The translations under genes and the position numbers were made by a program. DNA of 64,000 bases, from positions 2,331,889 through 2,395,888 of the forward strand of contig JBCFYV010001001.1 of NCBI GenBank assembly GCA_039000515.1, given 5' to 3'. How positions within the stretch are numbered: position 1 is the first letter of the stretch; the number at the start of each line of letters is the position of its first letter. Origin of the DNA: Timema cristinae. Lineage: Eukaryota; Arthropoda; Insecta; Phasmatodea; Timematidae. The notes beneath the pieces were generated by a model. The model was not told where the DNA came from, ran no database searches, and worked only from the letters and a program-made list of their open reading frames with translations. Shown in pieces: positions 32,801 through 44,191 of the stretch.

Positions 32801-33729
32801 AGATTTCCTCATAACTAAAGATGCAAGGGGAAAAAAAGTTCAGCTATTTTTTTCTGAAAAAAAAAAAATCACGTTCTTTAAATAGAACAAAAAAAAAAAA
32901 AAATGCAACCAAGATGGCCCAAGTTTAATTTCACCCAAGGACGTTAACATATGAAAGATTAATGAATGCGTATCATTAAAACAATAACAGTGGTCTCAGT
33001 AATCTTCTCTTACGTATCGACTACAGCGCTTGGTGCTTGAATCTGTCACTAACATTGGGTTTACTGTAAACCAGATATGTTAATGCTTATATATATACAC
33101 TCACCTCTCCTTCCCTTGGGATTCAACGATCTGAAAATGTTTCATCTGAATCATCTCTAATTGCTATTATTTGTTTGGATATAATATTTTCTTACCATAT
33201 TCTGGCACAACCACCATACTCCCCCCTCCCCCAACACAATATTTGATGTATTTATGTATATGTTGTGCCGTCTACGTCACACCGGGCACGGCATTGTGTG
33301 TAAACCAGGCTTCTATAGAATTCCTAAGTGGTTTTAGCAAAATATGAGATAAATTTGTTTTGCTGCTGTATTTCATATTTTTTGTAGGAAATTTATATAA
33401 TAACCAGTCATCTAGAACAGTAGTTAACCTAACCTTACCTAACTACTCTATTCTAAAATAACCTAACCTGACCAACTTAAATCCTAAGAATTAGGTGAAC
33501 CTTCAAGAAAACGGCGCAAGACTTACATAGAACTGGATAACAGAATTGATAACATATTCCGGGACTTCAAAAAGACAAAGAACTTGAAAATAAGCTATGA
33601 ACTACAACAAAACTCGTTTATTTCATACTTTGCAAACCATTCTGGCATTATATAGAAAGCCTAGGCATTTTATAGAGCACCTGAATTTCCCACATTGCCT
33701 GTGACACATATATAGACTCCAATGGTACA
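32801..33729. other. Non-coding, nothing recognised
   Basis: AT-rich; 'ccggacacggc'-like C-rich pockets and a 'cctaacct...' stretch at 33425-33480. No supported gene. Confidence 0.4.
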
Positions 33730-33960
33730 AATGGTCGAAGGCGTCACTTTAGCAATAGACTGGACTATCGATGACGGGGTGATTTGGGTTAAAAACCTGG
33801 TTGGGTGTACTGAGGGTGTTTTTCCTTAAATGTTTTCCTACTCTCCGTCCACGCAAATGCGGGTAAATTATCTCTAAAATGTTTCCGTCCTCGTTCCTAC
33901 ACAATTAGATTAAGTATCATATTCATATTGTCTGAACAGGTAGTAAGTCACGATGATTAA
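33730..33960 (+). mobile_element. SINE family B, decayed
   Basis: 'gcgtcactttagcaatagactgg', 'ctatcgatgacggggtgat', tail 'gaacaggtagtaagtcacg'. Confidence 0.72.
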
Positions 33961-34442
33961 AAAAAAGCCTAGAATGAGTAAAAGTTAAGGGTGATTGCAA
34001 ATCAACGCCACTTCCCTACTCACTCATTCATCACTTTTACTCCCCTTCTCACTAGTCCATCATTTTCTTTACTCATTCTAGTTTTCCACGATGCCTAGAG
34101 TTACCTCAGAGATGATATCGAGTGTAGGCATCATGATTATTCTCGCCCTCAAAGCCCCAGTGGCACCACTTCAAGTTCCCCTCACTCTAATCTCAGGAAA
34201 GGAGGGGAAACAACCCCACCCTCTCCAAAGTGTGAGTCACATCACTCCAGACACCACTCTAACTGAAGCCGGCCGGGCCGGTCCCCTTTGGCTGTACCAT
34301 ATTCAGCTGACACTGTTTCATAAGTCTTGCTCTGAGATGCTTCACCAAATTACTGTTCAAGGTCGCAACAGTAAAATATACTCGCATGAATGGTCAAATG
34401 CGTCACTCTCGTGATAGCATGAATACACCATGGCACAACCTA
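33961..34442. other. Non-coding, nothing firmly recognised
   Basis: Includes a 107-codon + frame (34091-34414) preceded by a run of 'ctcattcatcacttttac' motifs. The frame ends inside a SINE-like phrase ('gtcaaatgcgtcactctcg'), so it is not accepted as a gene. Confidence 0.4.
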
Positions 34443-34850
34443 TGAGATCTTAGCTCAGTCGGTATCGTGTCTGGCTACTGAGTTAAGGGTCCCCGGGTTT
34501 GATCTCTGGTATGGATGAAAACATTTTTCAGAGTTTAATTGTGGGTTTCACTTTTCACAGTGATGAATTAACGGCTGAGGTCTGGCTGTTGTGTCTGACA
34601 CAATTAGACGATTAGTATCCTGAACATTAACATTCTAATTGAAAAGTAGATATTCACTAGCTAGATAAAAACCAACTAAATACTACACTTTTTCACTTTT
34701 TGTCACTCACGTGAGCTCCGCCGGACGTCAGGCAAACTTCAGCAGGTTGTCCATCACTTTATTCGGCATAGATCGTCTTAATTGTTTCTGCCCCACCCTG
34801 TATAATCTGTCAGTTCATAAAATGCATGTTGAATACCTCAAATAAAATAA
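34443..34850 (+). mobile_element. SINE family C, interrupted
   Basis: Head 'gatcttagctcagtcggtatcg' and body to 'gctgttgtgtctg' at about 34600. The tail 'tataatctgtcagttcat', 'aaaatgcatgttgaatacc' resumes at about 34801. The about 200 bases between are an unidentified insertion with no clear termini. Confidence 0.75.
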
Positions 34851-34867
34851 ATAAAGACGATTTTTTG

Positions 34868-35895
34868 GCTGTCGAATAATCTAAGGCGTCACCCTCGCAG
34901 TAGCCTGGACTGACAATGACTGGGAGATCAAGGCTTGAATCCCGGTCGGATGTATCTGGGACGATTTTCTCTGAAGGATCTTTGACTTTTTCCAGTGGCA
35001 GCTCGTAGCTAAAATTAGTGAGGGTGCTGCTCCAGAAAATGTTTAGCCTTTGTTTTAAAATTGTGTAAAAGGAAAAAACATATATACAAATAAAATGTAT
35101 TTAGGAACTTGATAAAATCTTTAAAAAAAACCAAACATTTGTTACTTACTTTAACTTAAATTGTTACAGTTCAAGCTTGATCTATTCATTTAAAAATGAA
35201 ATCCAATCTTCTTGTTTTAATTTGCGCAAAAAGTTCAATAATTTTCTCCTTGATCTCTGGATGACAATTGAGGAAATTTTTCAAGCGCATTTAGTATTTC
35301 TGTTAAATAAAATAACAAAAAAAAAAAATCTAATAGAATAACTGGAAGCAGAATAATAATCTAATTCTTCGCTCTTCTACACTTTATCACATCCAAGAAT
35401 ATGGTACACGGTTTTTAAGCACAACACACGCTGAGTAAAAAAAAAAACTTTCTTCCACCATCACGCCAGAGCCGGCACTGCGAGAGCAACAGTGCTCTCT
35501 CTACCTGGCAGTCCCGCCTTCCTCCCCACCACGTCGCTGGCACTGTGAAGCGCACAGTTCCATACAAAGATTTTTTATTTTTTTATAAACTGGGGGATGG
35601 CTACTGAAGTACTGACATTAAGCTTAAGGAATATATATTTTTTTTACTACAAAAATTAAGAAAAATTAAAGAAAAAGAACTCATTATATTAAATGTTATC
35701 GATAATATCAAGTGGAAATAGGGGTGTTGCAGTTCCACAGTGGCTATACACGAGCTGCCACTGACTTTCTCTCCTGAAAATGTGGGTACACTTCATCTAA
35801 CTTTGACCTTTCTAATCCCCAATACATTGACGTAGTTAGTAGGCCTACCTAATGTGAATAACTCGAACGGGAAGCGAGACGCGGGTCTAAGAAAA
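34868..35895 (+). mobile_element. SINE family B split by a hAT MITE
   Basis: 5' half at 34868-34992 (head and B-box region, GGCTTGAATCCCGGTCGG) and 3' half at 35764-35895 ('aatgtgggtacacttcatc', tail 'aactcgaacgggaagcgagac'). The two halves join cleanly when the element at 34993-35763 and one target copy are removed. Confidence 0.88.
34993..35763. mobile_element. hAT-type non-autonomous element, 771 bp
   Basis: Inverted termini CAGTGGCAGCTCGT and ACGAGCTGCCACTG. 8-bp target duplication ACTTTTTC / ACTTTCTC (one mismatch) at 34985-34992 and 35764-35771. No transposase open frame. Younger than the SINE it splits. Confidence 0.9.
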
Positions 35896-36084
35896 AAAAA
35901 ATTGTTGGTCAAGTACTCCGTGACCGTGGTGACCTTAAGTGTGTGTCATCGCATGCTTCTCGCACTTTAATGCGGCTTAGTCACATTAGCATATTGACCC
36001 AAAGCACCCCTCTATGGGTAATGTTTTTATTTTTACTGACACTTTGGACTGGATAATATTCTATGCCACGCCACATTGCCACAA

Positions 36085-36610
36085 CAACTACGGTCCGATT
36101 ATCATAGCAATAGCTTTTTAGTCCGACAATTTGACTCGATAGCGTCTCTGCCCACTAAGCAAAAGGTTCCGGGTTCGATTACTGGTATGGTCGTAAAATT
36201 TATCGTTGCTAAAATTTGGGCTTCTCCTTTAGCAGGGATGAATCGACGGCCAAGGTACTGGGTGTTGTGTCTGTCCTAGATTTAAGTTATAAGTCACCCG
36301 CTTCAGTGGTTTAATGGTCTAAGGCGTCAACTCTCGTGTTAGAATGACTGGGAGATCAGGAGTTCGAATTCCGGTTGGGTGTACTGAGGGTGATTTTTAT
36401 GAATGTTTATCATTCTACTTCTATACAAATGTGGGAAACTTATCCCTAAAATGCTTCCTTTCTCATCCCTTCTCATTAGAATATTTATTATATATGCGTA
36501 TAGCCTGAACAGCTGTAAAAAAAATATAGTAAAACATAGTTTAGAAGTCTTACAGCTGATATAATTATTAGTCAGTTCATCAAGTGCACGTTAAATACCT
36601 CAAATAGTAA
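36085..36610 (+). mobile_element. SINE family C, interrupted by SINE B
   Basis: Head region 'tcgatagcgtctctgcccac', B box GGGTTCGATTACTGGTATGG, body to 'agatttaagttataagt'. The tail 'gtcagttcatcaagtgcacg' resumes at about 36550, after the family B copy. Confidence 0.8.
36296..36522 (+). mobile_element. SINE family B nested in SINE C
   Basis: 'cacccgcttcagtggtttaatgg', B box AGTTCGAATTCCGG, and tail 'gcgtatagcctgaacagctg'. Confidence 0.82.
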
Positions 36611-36617
36611 TACAGTT

Positions 36618-36740
36618 TTTGTGAAATGCCACGGTGACCATGACAAATATTCAAGAACTGTTGATAATATAATGTGTATGATTAAACTAAATTTAACAAC
36701 TAAAAGATTTTTTTTTGGGGGGGGGGGGTCATAAAATTTG
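36618..36740. mobile_element. T1 MITE, 3' part only
   Basis: 'gtgaaatgccacggtgaccatg', 'gacaaatattcaagaactgttg', 'aatttaacaactaaaag'; ends at a G-run. Confidence 0.6.
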
Positions 36741-37129
36741 TTAAAACATGAGCTACTCTCATCGCCTCCAACATAACTTACATTTTGTCACGGTATTAGA
36801 ATGCTCTTTACCTGCTCATTATTTTGTTTCCACCTTTAAAACTGCAACATTCTTTCAGAGAAAAAAAAAAGACGGGGGGGTGGGAGATGAAGCCTGTCAG
36901 CTTTTACTAGGGTGGCGCTGTTCATCCTTGTTGTTTCTGGAAGTCAAGTTTAAAAAAAACATAAGGGGGCAGAATTGAGGGTGTTTTACCGCCCTGAGCT
37001 TTCATGGGGTGCACCCTCTCTACCCATTGTTGTAAGATGGAAGGATGGGAAGGGGTGCTCTTCCCGCCCACTCTTCCCAACTTCCCTTCCCCCCTCCAAT
37101 CCCTCCTTTTCTTCGCTTTGTTCTACCTG
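36741..37129. other. Non-coding, nothing recognised
   Basis: G-runs and C-runs with short + frames. No supported feature. Confidence 0.35.
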
Positions 37130-37330
37130 TAGCCGCCACTGCGCGCTGAGGCTCTGTCGTCTCTAGCAGTTTGAGGTTCTTGTTTGTCGAATCCAGTCAA
37201 GCCGCGACCGCTGAGCGCGTTAGACGCGTCTTGTCGTTTGTTTGATATACTCGTTTCGACGTCGAACTATCGTTTGCCGACTCGGCTTCGCGAGCTTTGG
37301 TTTAGTCTCCTTCTATCACTGTTGGACAAC
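37130..37330 (+). promoter_or_regulatory. CpG-rich stretch, possible promoter or 5' UTR
   Basis: Unusually dense in CpG for this AT-rich window (for example GCCGCGACCGCTGAGCGCG, GTTTCGACGTCGAAC), unique in the window and not part of any repeat family seen. It lies about 1.8 kb upstream of the candidate signal-peptide exon at 39133. Promoter identity is inference only: no TATA box or initiator is decisive. Confidence 0.3.
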
Positions 37331-37695
37331 AGATATCGTGTATATCCGTGTTTTTTTTAAGTCTCAAAACTCTCTTTAAACATCACAACTAAGTTGATCT
37401 ACTTTAAAAAATTTCAGTAATAAAATGGTTAATTTTGAGGAAACTAAAGAAAACTTTTATGTTTGTGAAAGAACTATCTATCTTTGTTAGCATATATATA
37501 TTATTTTTCATGATAAATTAACATCTTAAACCAAAATTATTTGAACGCGAGTTGTTATAATATTCTGCTATTTTAACTTAACCATCGGATTCTAAACAAA
37601 TCTTTCAAATTTTATCATAGATTTACTCAAATTTTTCAGATAGTAAATATATAAGATAAACCAGATTTTTTCATGCACCGCCCAGATTTTTTTTA
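37331..37695. other. Non-coding, nothing recognised
   Basis: AT-rich sequence directly after the CpG-rich stretch. Confidence 0.4.
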
Positions 37696-37938
37696 TAGCA
37701 CCGCGCTTTACTACCCTTTTGGATTATACTAATTAAACTGGTGGTTGTAGGGATAAGGAAGATTTATATATATTTGTTATGAAGCGTACCCCTATTATGC
37801 GTGAAGGAAGAGTGGAAAACAATTTTGGAAAAAATCTCCCTCAGTACCGACCGAGATTCGAACCTCACCCTCCCCATCATCGGCAGTCCACCTTCTGAGA
37901 AAGTAGCGCGTTAGACCATGCGGCCACCGAAGTGGGTA
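37696..37938 (-). mobile_element. SINE family B
   Basis: 'tagcaccgcgctttactaccc' (tail) to 'agaccatgcggccaccgaag' (head). The B box is intact on the minus strand (GGTTCGAATCTCGG). Confidence 0.88.
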
Positions 37939-38429
37939 AACCAGATGTTAATTTGCAAACTAAGCATCCAATTAGAAAAAAAAATGTAGCAATAAATTAC
38001 ACGTGTGTATATTTCTTAAGGTCAATTTGTTTGGTTTTAGGTCCCTGTTATTATCTAGATTAGCTTGTTACTTTGGTTGATTTCAAAATAGTATGATTAT
38101 TTGAAATTTACCTTGATAAAAAGTGTCAAGAAATATTGTTATTTAGCTGGAATTTGAGGACGGTATTAAGTTATCTACGTTTATTTGTTTTTGTTTTTTG
38201 TACTTTTGTTGCTTGCACCGGTATGCTTTATTATACAGGATTCAAAATGTGTATACACATTTTAATCCCCGTTCTTTAAACTCTTTTCACAGCTCACTTA
38301 AAAAAAAAGGAAGTGAATTTTGAATTAAACAGCTAAATAAAATTAAATAAATAATAACACTTTGAAAATAACGTTTATGACATCTGTGCCTGATAAACTT
38401 GCCATTATATATGTTTACGTGATCCCTTC
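37939..38429. other. Non-coding, nothing recognised
   Basis: AT-rich sequence upstream of a minisatellite. Confidence 0.4.
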
Positions 38430-39122
38430 AAGGACAATAGAGGAACAGTGTGTTACACGGAAGTGTCGTGTGACAACAGGGGAAGAAAGTATCCAGAGAA
38501 TATTCGTGTGACGAATAGGGAATAAAATTATTAAAAGAAGCACCATGTGACAACTATACTTAGTGCCCCAGAAAAGCACCGTGTGGCAATTGTAGGTACA
38601 GAGTGCTCCAAAGAAGGGCCGTATGACAACTGGAGGAATATTGTGTCCCAGAAAAGAGCCGTGTGACAACTGGAGGTACAGAGTGTCCCAGAGAAGTGTA
38701 GTGTGACAACTCTAGTTACAGAGTGTCCCAGAGAAGTTCCATGTGACAGCTATAGTAACAGTGTCCCTAGAGGAGTGTCGTGTGACAACTATAGTTACAG
38801 AGTGTCTCAGAAAAGCTCCGTGTCACAATTATAGTAAGTGTGACAACTGGATGGTACTGAGTGTCCCAGAAGAAGAGCCGTGTGACAACTGGAGGTACAG
38901 TGTGTCCCAGAGAAGAGCCGTGTGACAACTGGAGGTACAGAGTGTCCCAGAGAAGAGCCGTGTGACAACTGGAGGTACAGAGTGTCCCAGAGAAGAGCCG
39001 TGTGACAACTGGAGGTATAGAGTGTCCCAGAGAAGAGTCGTGTGCCAACTTGAGGTACATTTTGTCCCAGAGAAGAGCCGTGTGACAACTGGAGGTACAG
39101 AGTGTCCCAGAGAAGAGCTGTG
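38430..39122. repeat. 40-bp minisatellite, about 17 units
   Basis: Units contain GTGTCCCAGAGAAGAGCCG and TGTGACAACTGGAGGTACAG. They are degenerate at the left and nearly identical between 38880 and 39110. The array runs to within about 11 bases of the start codon of the candidate exon at 39133. Each unit holds a donor-like GAG|GTACAG and an acceptor-like TCCCAG|AG. Minus-strand open frames of up to 167 codons over it arise from the repetition. Confidence 0.93.
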
Positions 39123-39132
39123 AGATGTCATC

Positions 39133-39268
39133 ATGTCCTTGTGCGGGAGAGATCTAGCAGGGATGCTGCTACTGGTACAGATGTGTATCTGTCTGATGTG
39201 GGTGTCACACCTCCCCCACACCCTGGCCGCCACTTGGGATGGCATCACGCCCTGGTTCTCGGGATCCT
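39133..39268 (+). CDS. Candidate first coding exon with signal peptide
   Basis: ATG at 39133 with an in-frame TGA just upstream (39121), 45 codons plus one base, then a consensus-like donor TCCT|GTAAGT. The product starts MSLCGRDLAG, followed by a hydrophobic core (MLLLVQMCICLMWVS) and a polar segment HLPHTLAATWDG, which together look like a signal peptide cleaved near LAA|TWDG. Codons favour G or C in the third position, as in the laminin exons and unlike the surrounding DNA. I do not recognise the family. A short upstream ATG at 39125 in another frame would make a 10-codon leader. Downstream exons are not identified. Against it: two other frames, one of them on the minus strand, are also open here. 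If real, the gene is nested in, or follows, the laminin locus. Confidence 0.42.
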
Positions 39269-39752
39269 GTAAGTCACTCTCCTCTTGATTCTCACTGGAT
39301 GGTGCTATCATGCTTAGGTTAAATATTGACATAATATGAAACCGAAAACGAATTTGGTGTTTACTGGAATGAACTCAAAACTATTCTCTATGACACTATA
39401 CATATGTATACTCTTGATCAAAGTTCAAAAGTTGAAGTTTTCCTCTCTGAAAAGTTCGAAAATCGACATTATTTTGATTGATCACTAAAAGAGTGAAATG
39501 CCCGGGAAGCTAAAGGTAATCGAGATTGGAATTACGTAATTTAAAGTCTATCTACCATTGAAGTAGTGGTAACTGACAGCTAGCAAGAGCTACCGGATCT
39601 GCTCTCATGAATTCATTCGCTAAACCATTTGACCTGTAAGACCAAAATATTCTACCTAAGGGAGGAGCGGGGGGGGGGGGGGGCAGCGGCTCGACCCTCT
39701 TGTTTTTCTTATACTAATGGAAGTGGTGGAGGGTGAGGGCTGTGGCGGCTAC
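39269..39752. other. Putative intron, nothing recognised
   Basis: AT-rich with a long G-run at 39668-39682. No exon partner for 39268 was found. Confidence 0.4.
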
Positions 39753-40532
39753 CAGGGGCACACCCAGGATTTTGAGCTTGGGGGGGGGGGAGGCATTTTA
39801 CTCAATAACTTTCATAATTGCCCCATTATATATTTCAATTACTGTAAAATTTGGAAATTTGATTTGAAGTAGGGGTATAAATATAGATAATCATCGACGA
39901 CCACCTAAAAATTTGGGGTCTGAGGGTTTCTCTCCCGAGAAAATTTTTTTATTTCAAAGGATGAAAATGGTAATATTTAAGCTAATTTGTACCAAAATCG
40001 TATCCTTGGCCTACTCTCTAGCACTGTTTACGCCACTGGTTAACAAATCTGTGTTTAAACATTCTTCTTCACACCCAGGATATGCAGTTGGTGGGGGTGG
40101 GGGTATATGATAATATCAACTGGTCCTTCCTCTCTACCTGATACAATAGTGATTACATAATTGCTCTAAAATAACAATTTCAATTATTGTACCCACTTCA
40201 AAACTTTTAAGTACAAAGAGTAAATACTTTAACCATTTCTAGAAAATATTACGGTATCACAGGTTCAATTTTTATTTAAGAGCAAATTTACAGTAAAGTT
40301 AAAAATCAACCGAAAAAAGTACTCCTTTGAAAATCCCTAAATACTGCACAACATTATTTGATTTGATATTAAATATAATTAAACAAAATATAATTGATTA
40401 ATTGACAGAACATAGTGCTAATCATATTTTTGTAATATTCATAATTTTCTGGGGAAGGGCCTTTAGCTTGGGGAGGGGAGGGGGGGCTTGAGCTTCTAAA
40501 GCTCCCCCCCCCCCCCCGTGGGTGCGCCCATG
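39753..40532. mobile_element. hAT-like MITE, G/C-run subterminal
   Basis: Termini CAGGGGCACACCCAGGATTT and GGGTGCGCCCATG are inverted, and subterminal poly-G and poly-C tracts also pair, with matching GCTTGGGG and GGGGCTTGAGCTT blocks. The flanking 8-mers GCGGCTAC and GAGGTGAC match at five positions, so this is an old hAT-type insertion at best. Confidence 0.65.
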
Positions 40533-41588
40533 GAGGTGACCAATGAGATTTTTATTTTGCATCTTATTACTAGGTTGTGTGGGAAAGTAGGGGAGGGAAG
40601 GGGGGAAGACATTGGTGAAGAAGGGCGCGTGTTAAGGAAAATATGCCTACCAGCGCACACAAATGGGCCCCCCCCCTCTAAATTCGTGCTTGTGCAAGAC
40701 CATATGTTGAGCTAAAATTACACCTCATCGTCAATATTTAAATTTCGAAAATGATTTAGACTAAATGTTGTCAAGTTTTGGTTGGATATAATATTTATTA
40801 AAAGGGTTAACAATATATAAATCTTAGTTTAAACGATTATACATATTCTTGTATGCGTATTAGAGTGAACACACATTGTACCATGACAATGAAAAATAAG
40901 CCTTAAATGGGATGGATAAAGCGTATTATCACCCTGCCCTGTTTTAAGCGTGTGTACATTATTGAAACACGAATTTATGATAAAAACTATTTGAAGGTTT
41001 TTTTTTTCTTTTTGTGTGAAAGCGGTGTCTTTAGTTCACTTAAAAAGGCTTTAGATCGAGATCATATAAAGGACTACCTTCTCTGTATATTTATAAAGAC
41101 GGCGAAACGGACGAAATGAGCGCGATTGATGATGTAATACAAACCGTATTCGGTTGTATTAATGCGCATGCGTTTAAAACAATGAAAAATGTTTTATTTT
41201 GAAACAAATATTTTGTTTGGCGCTTTCTCCTAGTTATAAAAATACATTTAATTATATGAGAATTTATGGTGGTCAATTATAAGAGACCACAAGTGTAAAT
41301 ATGTTTTTTTAATGTATTATTTCATGTACTATAATACCTCTTGTTACCACAACCGTGAAACAAATAACATAATAGTTTTTTTCTTTCACTCTGATACGAA
41401 AAAACTAATTATACAATAATCCTTAAGAAATAATGATCAGAAGAGTTTGGTAACACTTTTTGATTGGTATAATAGTATTTATTACTAGGTAAATAGTAAC
41501 TGTTTCCACGTATGTTACCATAAGAAACTTTCAACCATTGTTTGCAATCAAAATCTTCTGCTATCTGTCACCACAATTTTTACACTGG
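40533..41588. other. Non-coding, nothing recognised
   Basis: AT-rich. Short frames at 40518-40715 and 40907-41119 show no features. Confidence 0.4.
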
Positions 41589-41888
41589 AGGGGACCTGGT
41601 GGTCTAGGGGTAAGGTGTCGGACTTCTGTGTTGGAGGTCCGGGGTTCGATCCTCGGTCCCGGCACAGATTTATCTGATTTCCAAACCCTTCCTACACCTC
41701 TGACAAGACATCTTGTGAATGTGTGGAATGCCAGGTCACCACCGTGGTTCGGATTCCACGTTAAACTGTAGGTCCTTCATTTCATCTCACAATCACCCTA
41801 CCATTACACATTAGCGTAAGTGCGTATAACCCGAACGGGTAGTAAGATGCGGTGCTAATAATAATAATATAATAATAATAATAATAAT
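41589..41888 (+). mobile_element. SINE family A, full length (A9)
   Basis: Intact boxes. Target duplication AATTTTACACTGGA (14 bp) at 41575-41588 and 41889-41902. It is one of the least decayed copies in the window. Confidence 0.94.
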
Positions 41889-41902
41889 AATTTTACACTG
41901 GA

Positions 41903-42129
41903 CTGTATATTTGTCCAGAAGCATGCTTGGCCTACATTTAGAAATAAATCTGACGTGCGTGTGATGATAGTCGATCACACTAGCTAGCACTTCGCCCATG
42001 CGTGTGATGACCTCAGAGAGTTTGATGACTCACGCATGCGTTTTATGACAAGTGCGGACCATACATGGCAATTGACCGTGAGGTGGTTGTAATAGCTCCG
42101 GACCACCTGCGGTAAAGGTAAGGTTTACC
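41903..42129. other. Non-coding; short near-repeat of GCATGCGT motifs
   Basis: 'gcatgcgttttatgac' and 'catgcgtgtgatgacctcag' recur locally; otherwise nothing. Confidence 0.35.
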
Positions 42130-42240
42130 ATCATTTTGGTAGGAAGCCCGTTCTGGAAGGTCTTATTACGTACCAGACTCCTTCTTTATAGTAGTATTTT
42201 GGTAGGATAAAAGACCTTTCAGAACTGACTTGGTGCAAAA
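42130..42240. mobile_element. Palindromic MITE, family T4
   Basis: 'ttttggtaggaagcccgttctgg' and, inverted, 'ccttttcagaactgacttggtgcaaaac'-like end; centre CTTCTTTATAGTAGTATTTTGG. Confidence 0.65.
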
Positions 42241-42479
42241 CTCAGGGCAGACACAACTTCCCCGCGACGGTCCTGTGATTTTTAACACACTTCCCGAGAG
42301 ATGTGTGGTTCCCAGATTCTTCCATCTAAATTATACAACTAGTTCACCTTATCGTAGTGATAGTTCGAAATGAACTACAAGGTGACGTGACAGTGAACGA
42401 TCGTGATACTTTAGTTGATCTCGCTCACAGAAACGAGGTGACCAATAAAAACACTTTAGAAAGGATTATATTTCATGCC

Positions 42480-43180
42480 TACTTGACGTTTGTTAACACA
42501 AGGCCACAGACAAGGTACCTTACGCTAGGTGGCGGTGCTCCTTTAGACAGGTTTAGTCCTTGAGCACTGGGGAGTGCTTGTTGCATTATTATTATTATTA
42601 TTATTATATTATATTATTATTATTATTATTATTATTAGCACCACGTCTTACTACCCGTTCGGGTTGTACGCACTTCGCTAATGTGTAATGATAGGGTGAT
42701 TGTGAGATGAAATGAAGGACCTACAGTCTAACGTGGGATCCGAACCACGGTGGAGTCCTGGCATTCCCACATTCACAAGATGAATTGTCAGAGGTGGAGG
42801 AAGGGTTTGGTAATCAGTGCTTGTTGCAGTTCTCAGTGAAAATAACACTTCCAAGTGAAACAACTCACTTTCAATGGGGTGGGATTGTTCTAACTCCTAG
42901 TTGACGTTGCAAGCAATAACTTGAAGAAAAAAATACAATTGTATTCGACGTTCTCATTGTAATTTGCAGTTTGAATATGTTCGTTTGTGGGGCTTGTTTA
43001 GGGAAAGGCCGATATCTGAACCTAGCTTTGTGAAAGACGATTTATTGACACCAGAAGACAATTTTTATTTTTTGTCGTCTAGTAAAAACGATGTTTAAAG
43101 TGAACTATTTTTAAAAATGTCTGTATGATAGTGATGTTTTCACATAGGATTTCACATATAAATCCCCGTGTTGGACACAA
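42480..43180. repeat. Dispersed repeat F, second copy
   Basis: Homologous in order to 11080-11880 ('gtaatttgcagtttgaatatg', 'gatttattgacacc', 'ctagtaaaaacgatgtttaaag'). Split by the SINE A at 42586-42815. Confidence 0.6.
42586..42815 (-). mobile_element. SINE family A, 5'-truncated (A10)
   Basis: Lacks the tRNA-like head. Target duplication AGTGCTTGTTGCA at 42573-42585 and 42816-42828. Confidence 0.92.
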
Positions 43181-43189
43181 GTTCTCCCA

Positions 43190-43480
43190 ATATTGGGGGT
43201 CTGATGTATACCTTGTCTGTGCACCAGGCACATTGTCTTGTAATGTTTATTGTGCTGCTTGGGGGTGTTTGGTGCGTAGATTATTGTTCCTCGGTGTGGT
43301 GCAGAACTTAGTCGGGGCATATATAATGGATATCACATGCCTACTTGTTGTATGTTAACATTAGACACATCATTGTCTTGTAATGTTTGTGGTTGCTCAT
43401 GTCGGTCATTAGTGGTGTGGTGCGTAGATTATTGTTCCTTGGTGTGGTGCAGTTAAGCAAGCATGGCTGATACGGGAGAT
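43190..43480. repeat. Imperfect direct duplication
   Basis: 'cattgtcttgtaatgttt' followed by 'gtgcgtagattattgttcct' occurs at 43231-43292 and again at 43372-43440, about 145 bases apart. Confidence 0.75.
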
Positions 43481-43916
43481 AATGGATGTTACCCCGTCGT
43501 ATGTAGCAAGCGTGCTTGGTAAGAAACATGCCGGCCATTAGTCAACATGCCTACTCCGATTGGCTGGCAATTAGTTGACGAGGTGCGCATAGATACCGGC
43601 CTGGACTAAGCTTGCGTACGTGACGACTGAACTCGAACCTCGTTAAGATGAGGCGGCGGCCCTTTCTGACACACACATAGTCAGTGGCGTGGCGTGGGAT
43701 GTTGACAAGGGAAGAAGAGCTTGTTAAAACTGAACCTGTTGTGTTTTATGTTCTCACCCACTTGGTCCCCATTTGACCTTTTAGACACAAGTTCTACCCT
43801 GATGGATTACACTATGACCCTATCTTATAATCTATGCTGTAATGAAAACTTGTTAAGTAAGCTCGTAACCTTTCATGGTAAACGGAGTGTACGTAACTCC
43901 AAGGGAATATATTTTG
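43481..43916. other. Non-coding, nothing recognised
   Basis: Moderate GC at 43540-43700 with no exon signature; short + frame at 43721-44011 without features. Confidence 0.35.
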
Positions 43917-44142
43917 TTAAGATGGTAATGTATCAGACGCGAGAAACGCTGTGTATTTCGTTTGTTTTTTTGAGTTTTTATAATAAAACTTTTTTTGAAC
44001 AAAATAAATAAAATACTTTTTCAGTTTAATTTTCTCCCCATGGCGATATCAACAATACTTTAATATTTTTTAAAGAATGTTACGGAATTTAACTACAACG
44101 TTTTCTCGTCATTTATTATTATTATTATTTTTATTATTATTA

Positions 44143-44191
<49 letters not shown>

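Noticed and set aside
34091..34414. 107-codon + frame as an exon
   Set aside because: No recognisable domain, no matching splice sites, and its end overlaps SINE-like sequence.
38829..39332. 167-codon minus-strand frame and related ones at 38767-39088
   Set aside because: Made of 40-bp repeat units read in three frames; no domain, and the + strand has better codon bias at 39133.
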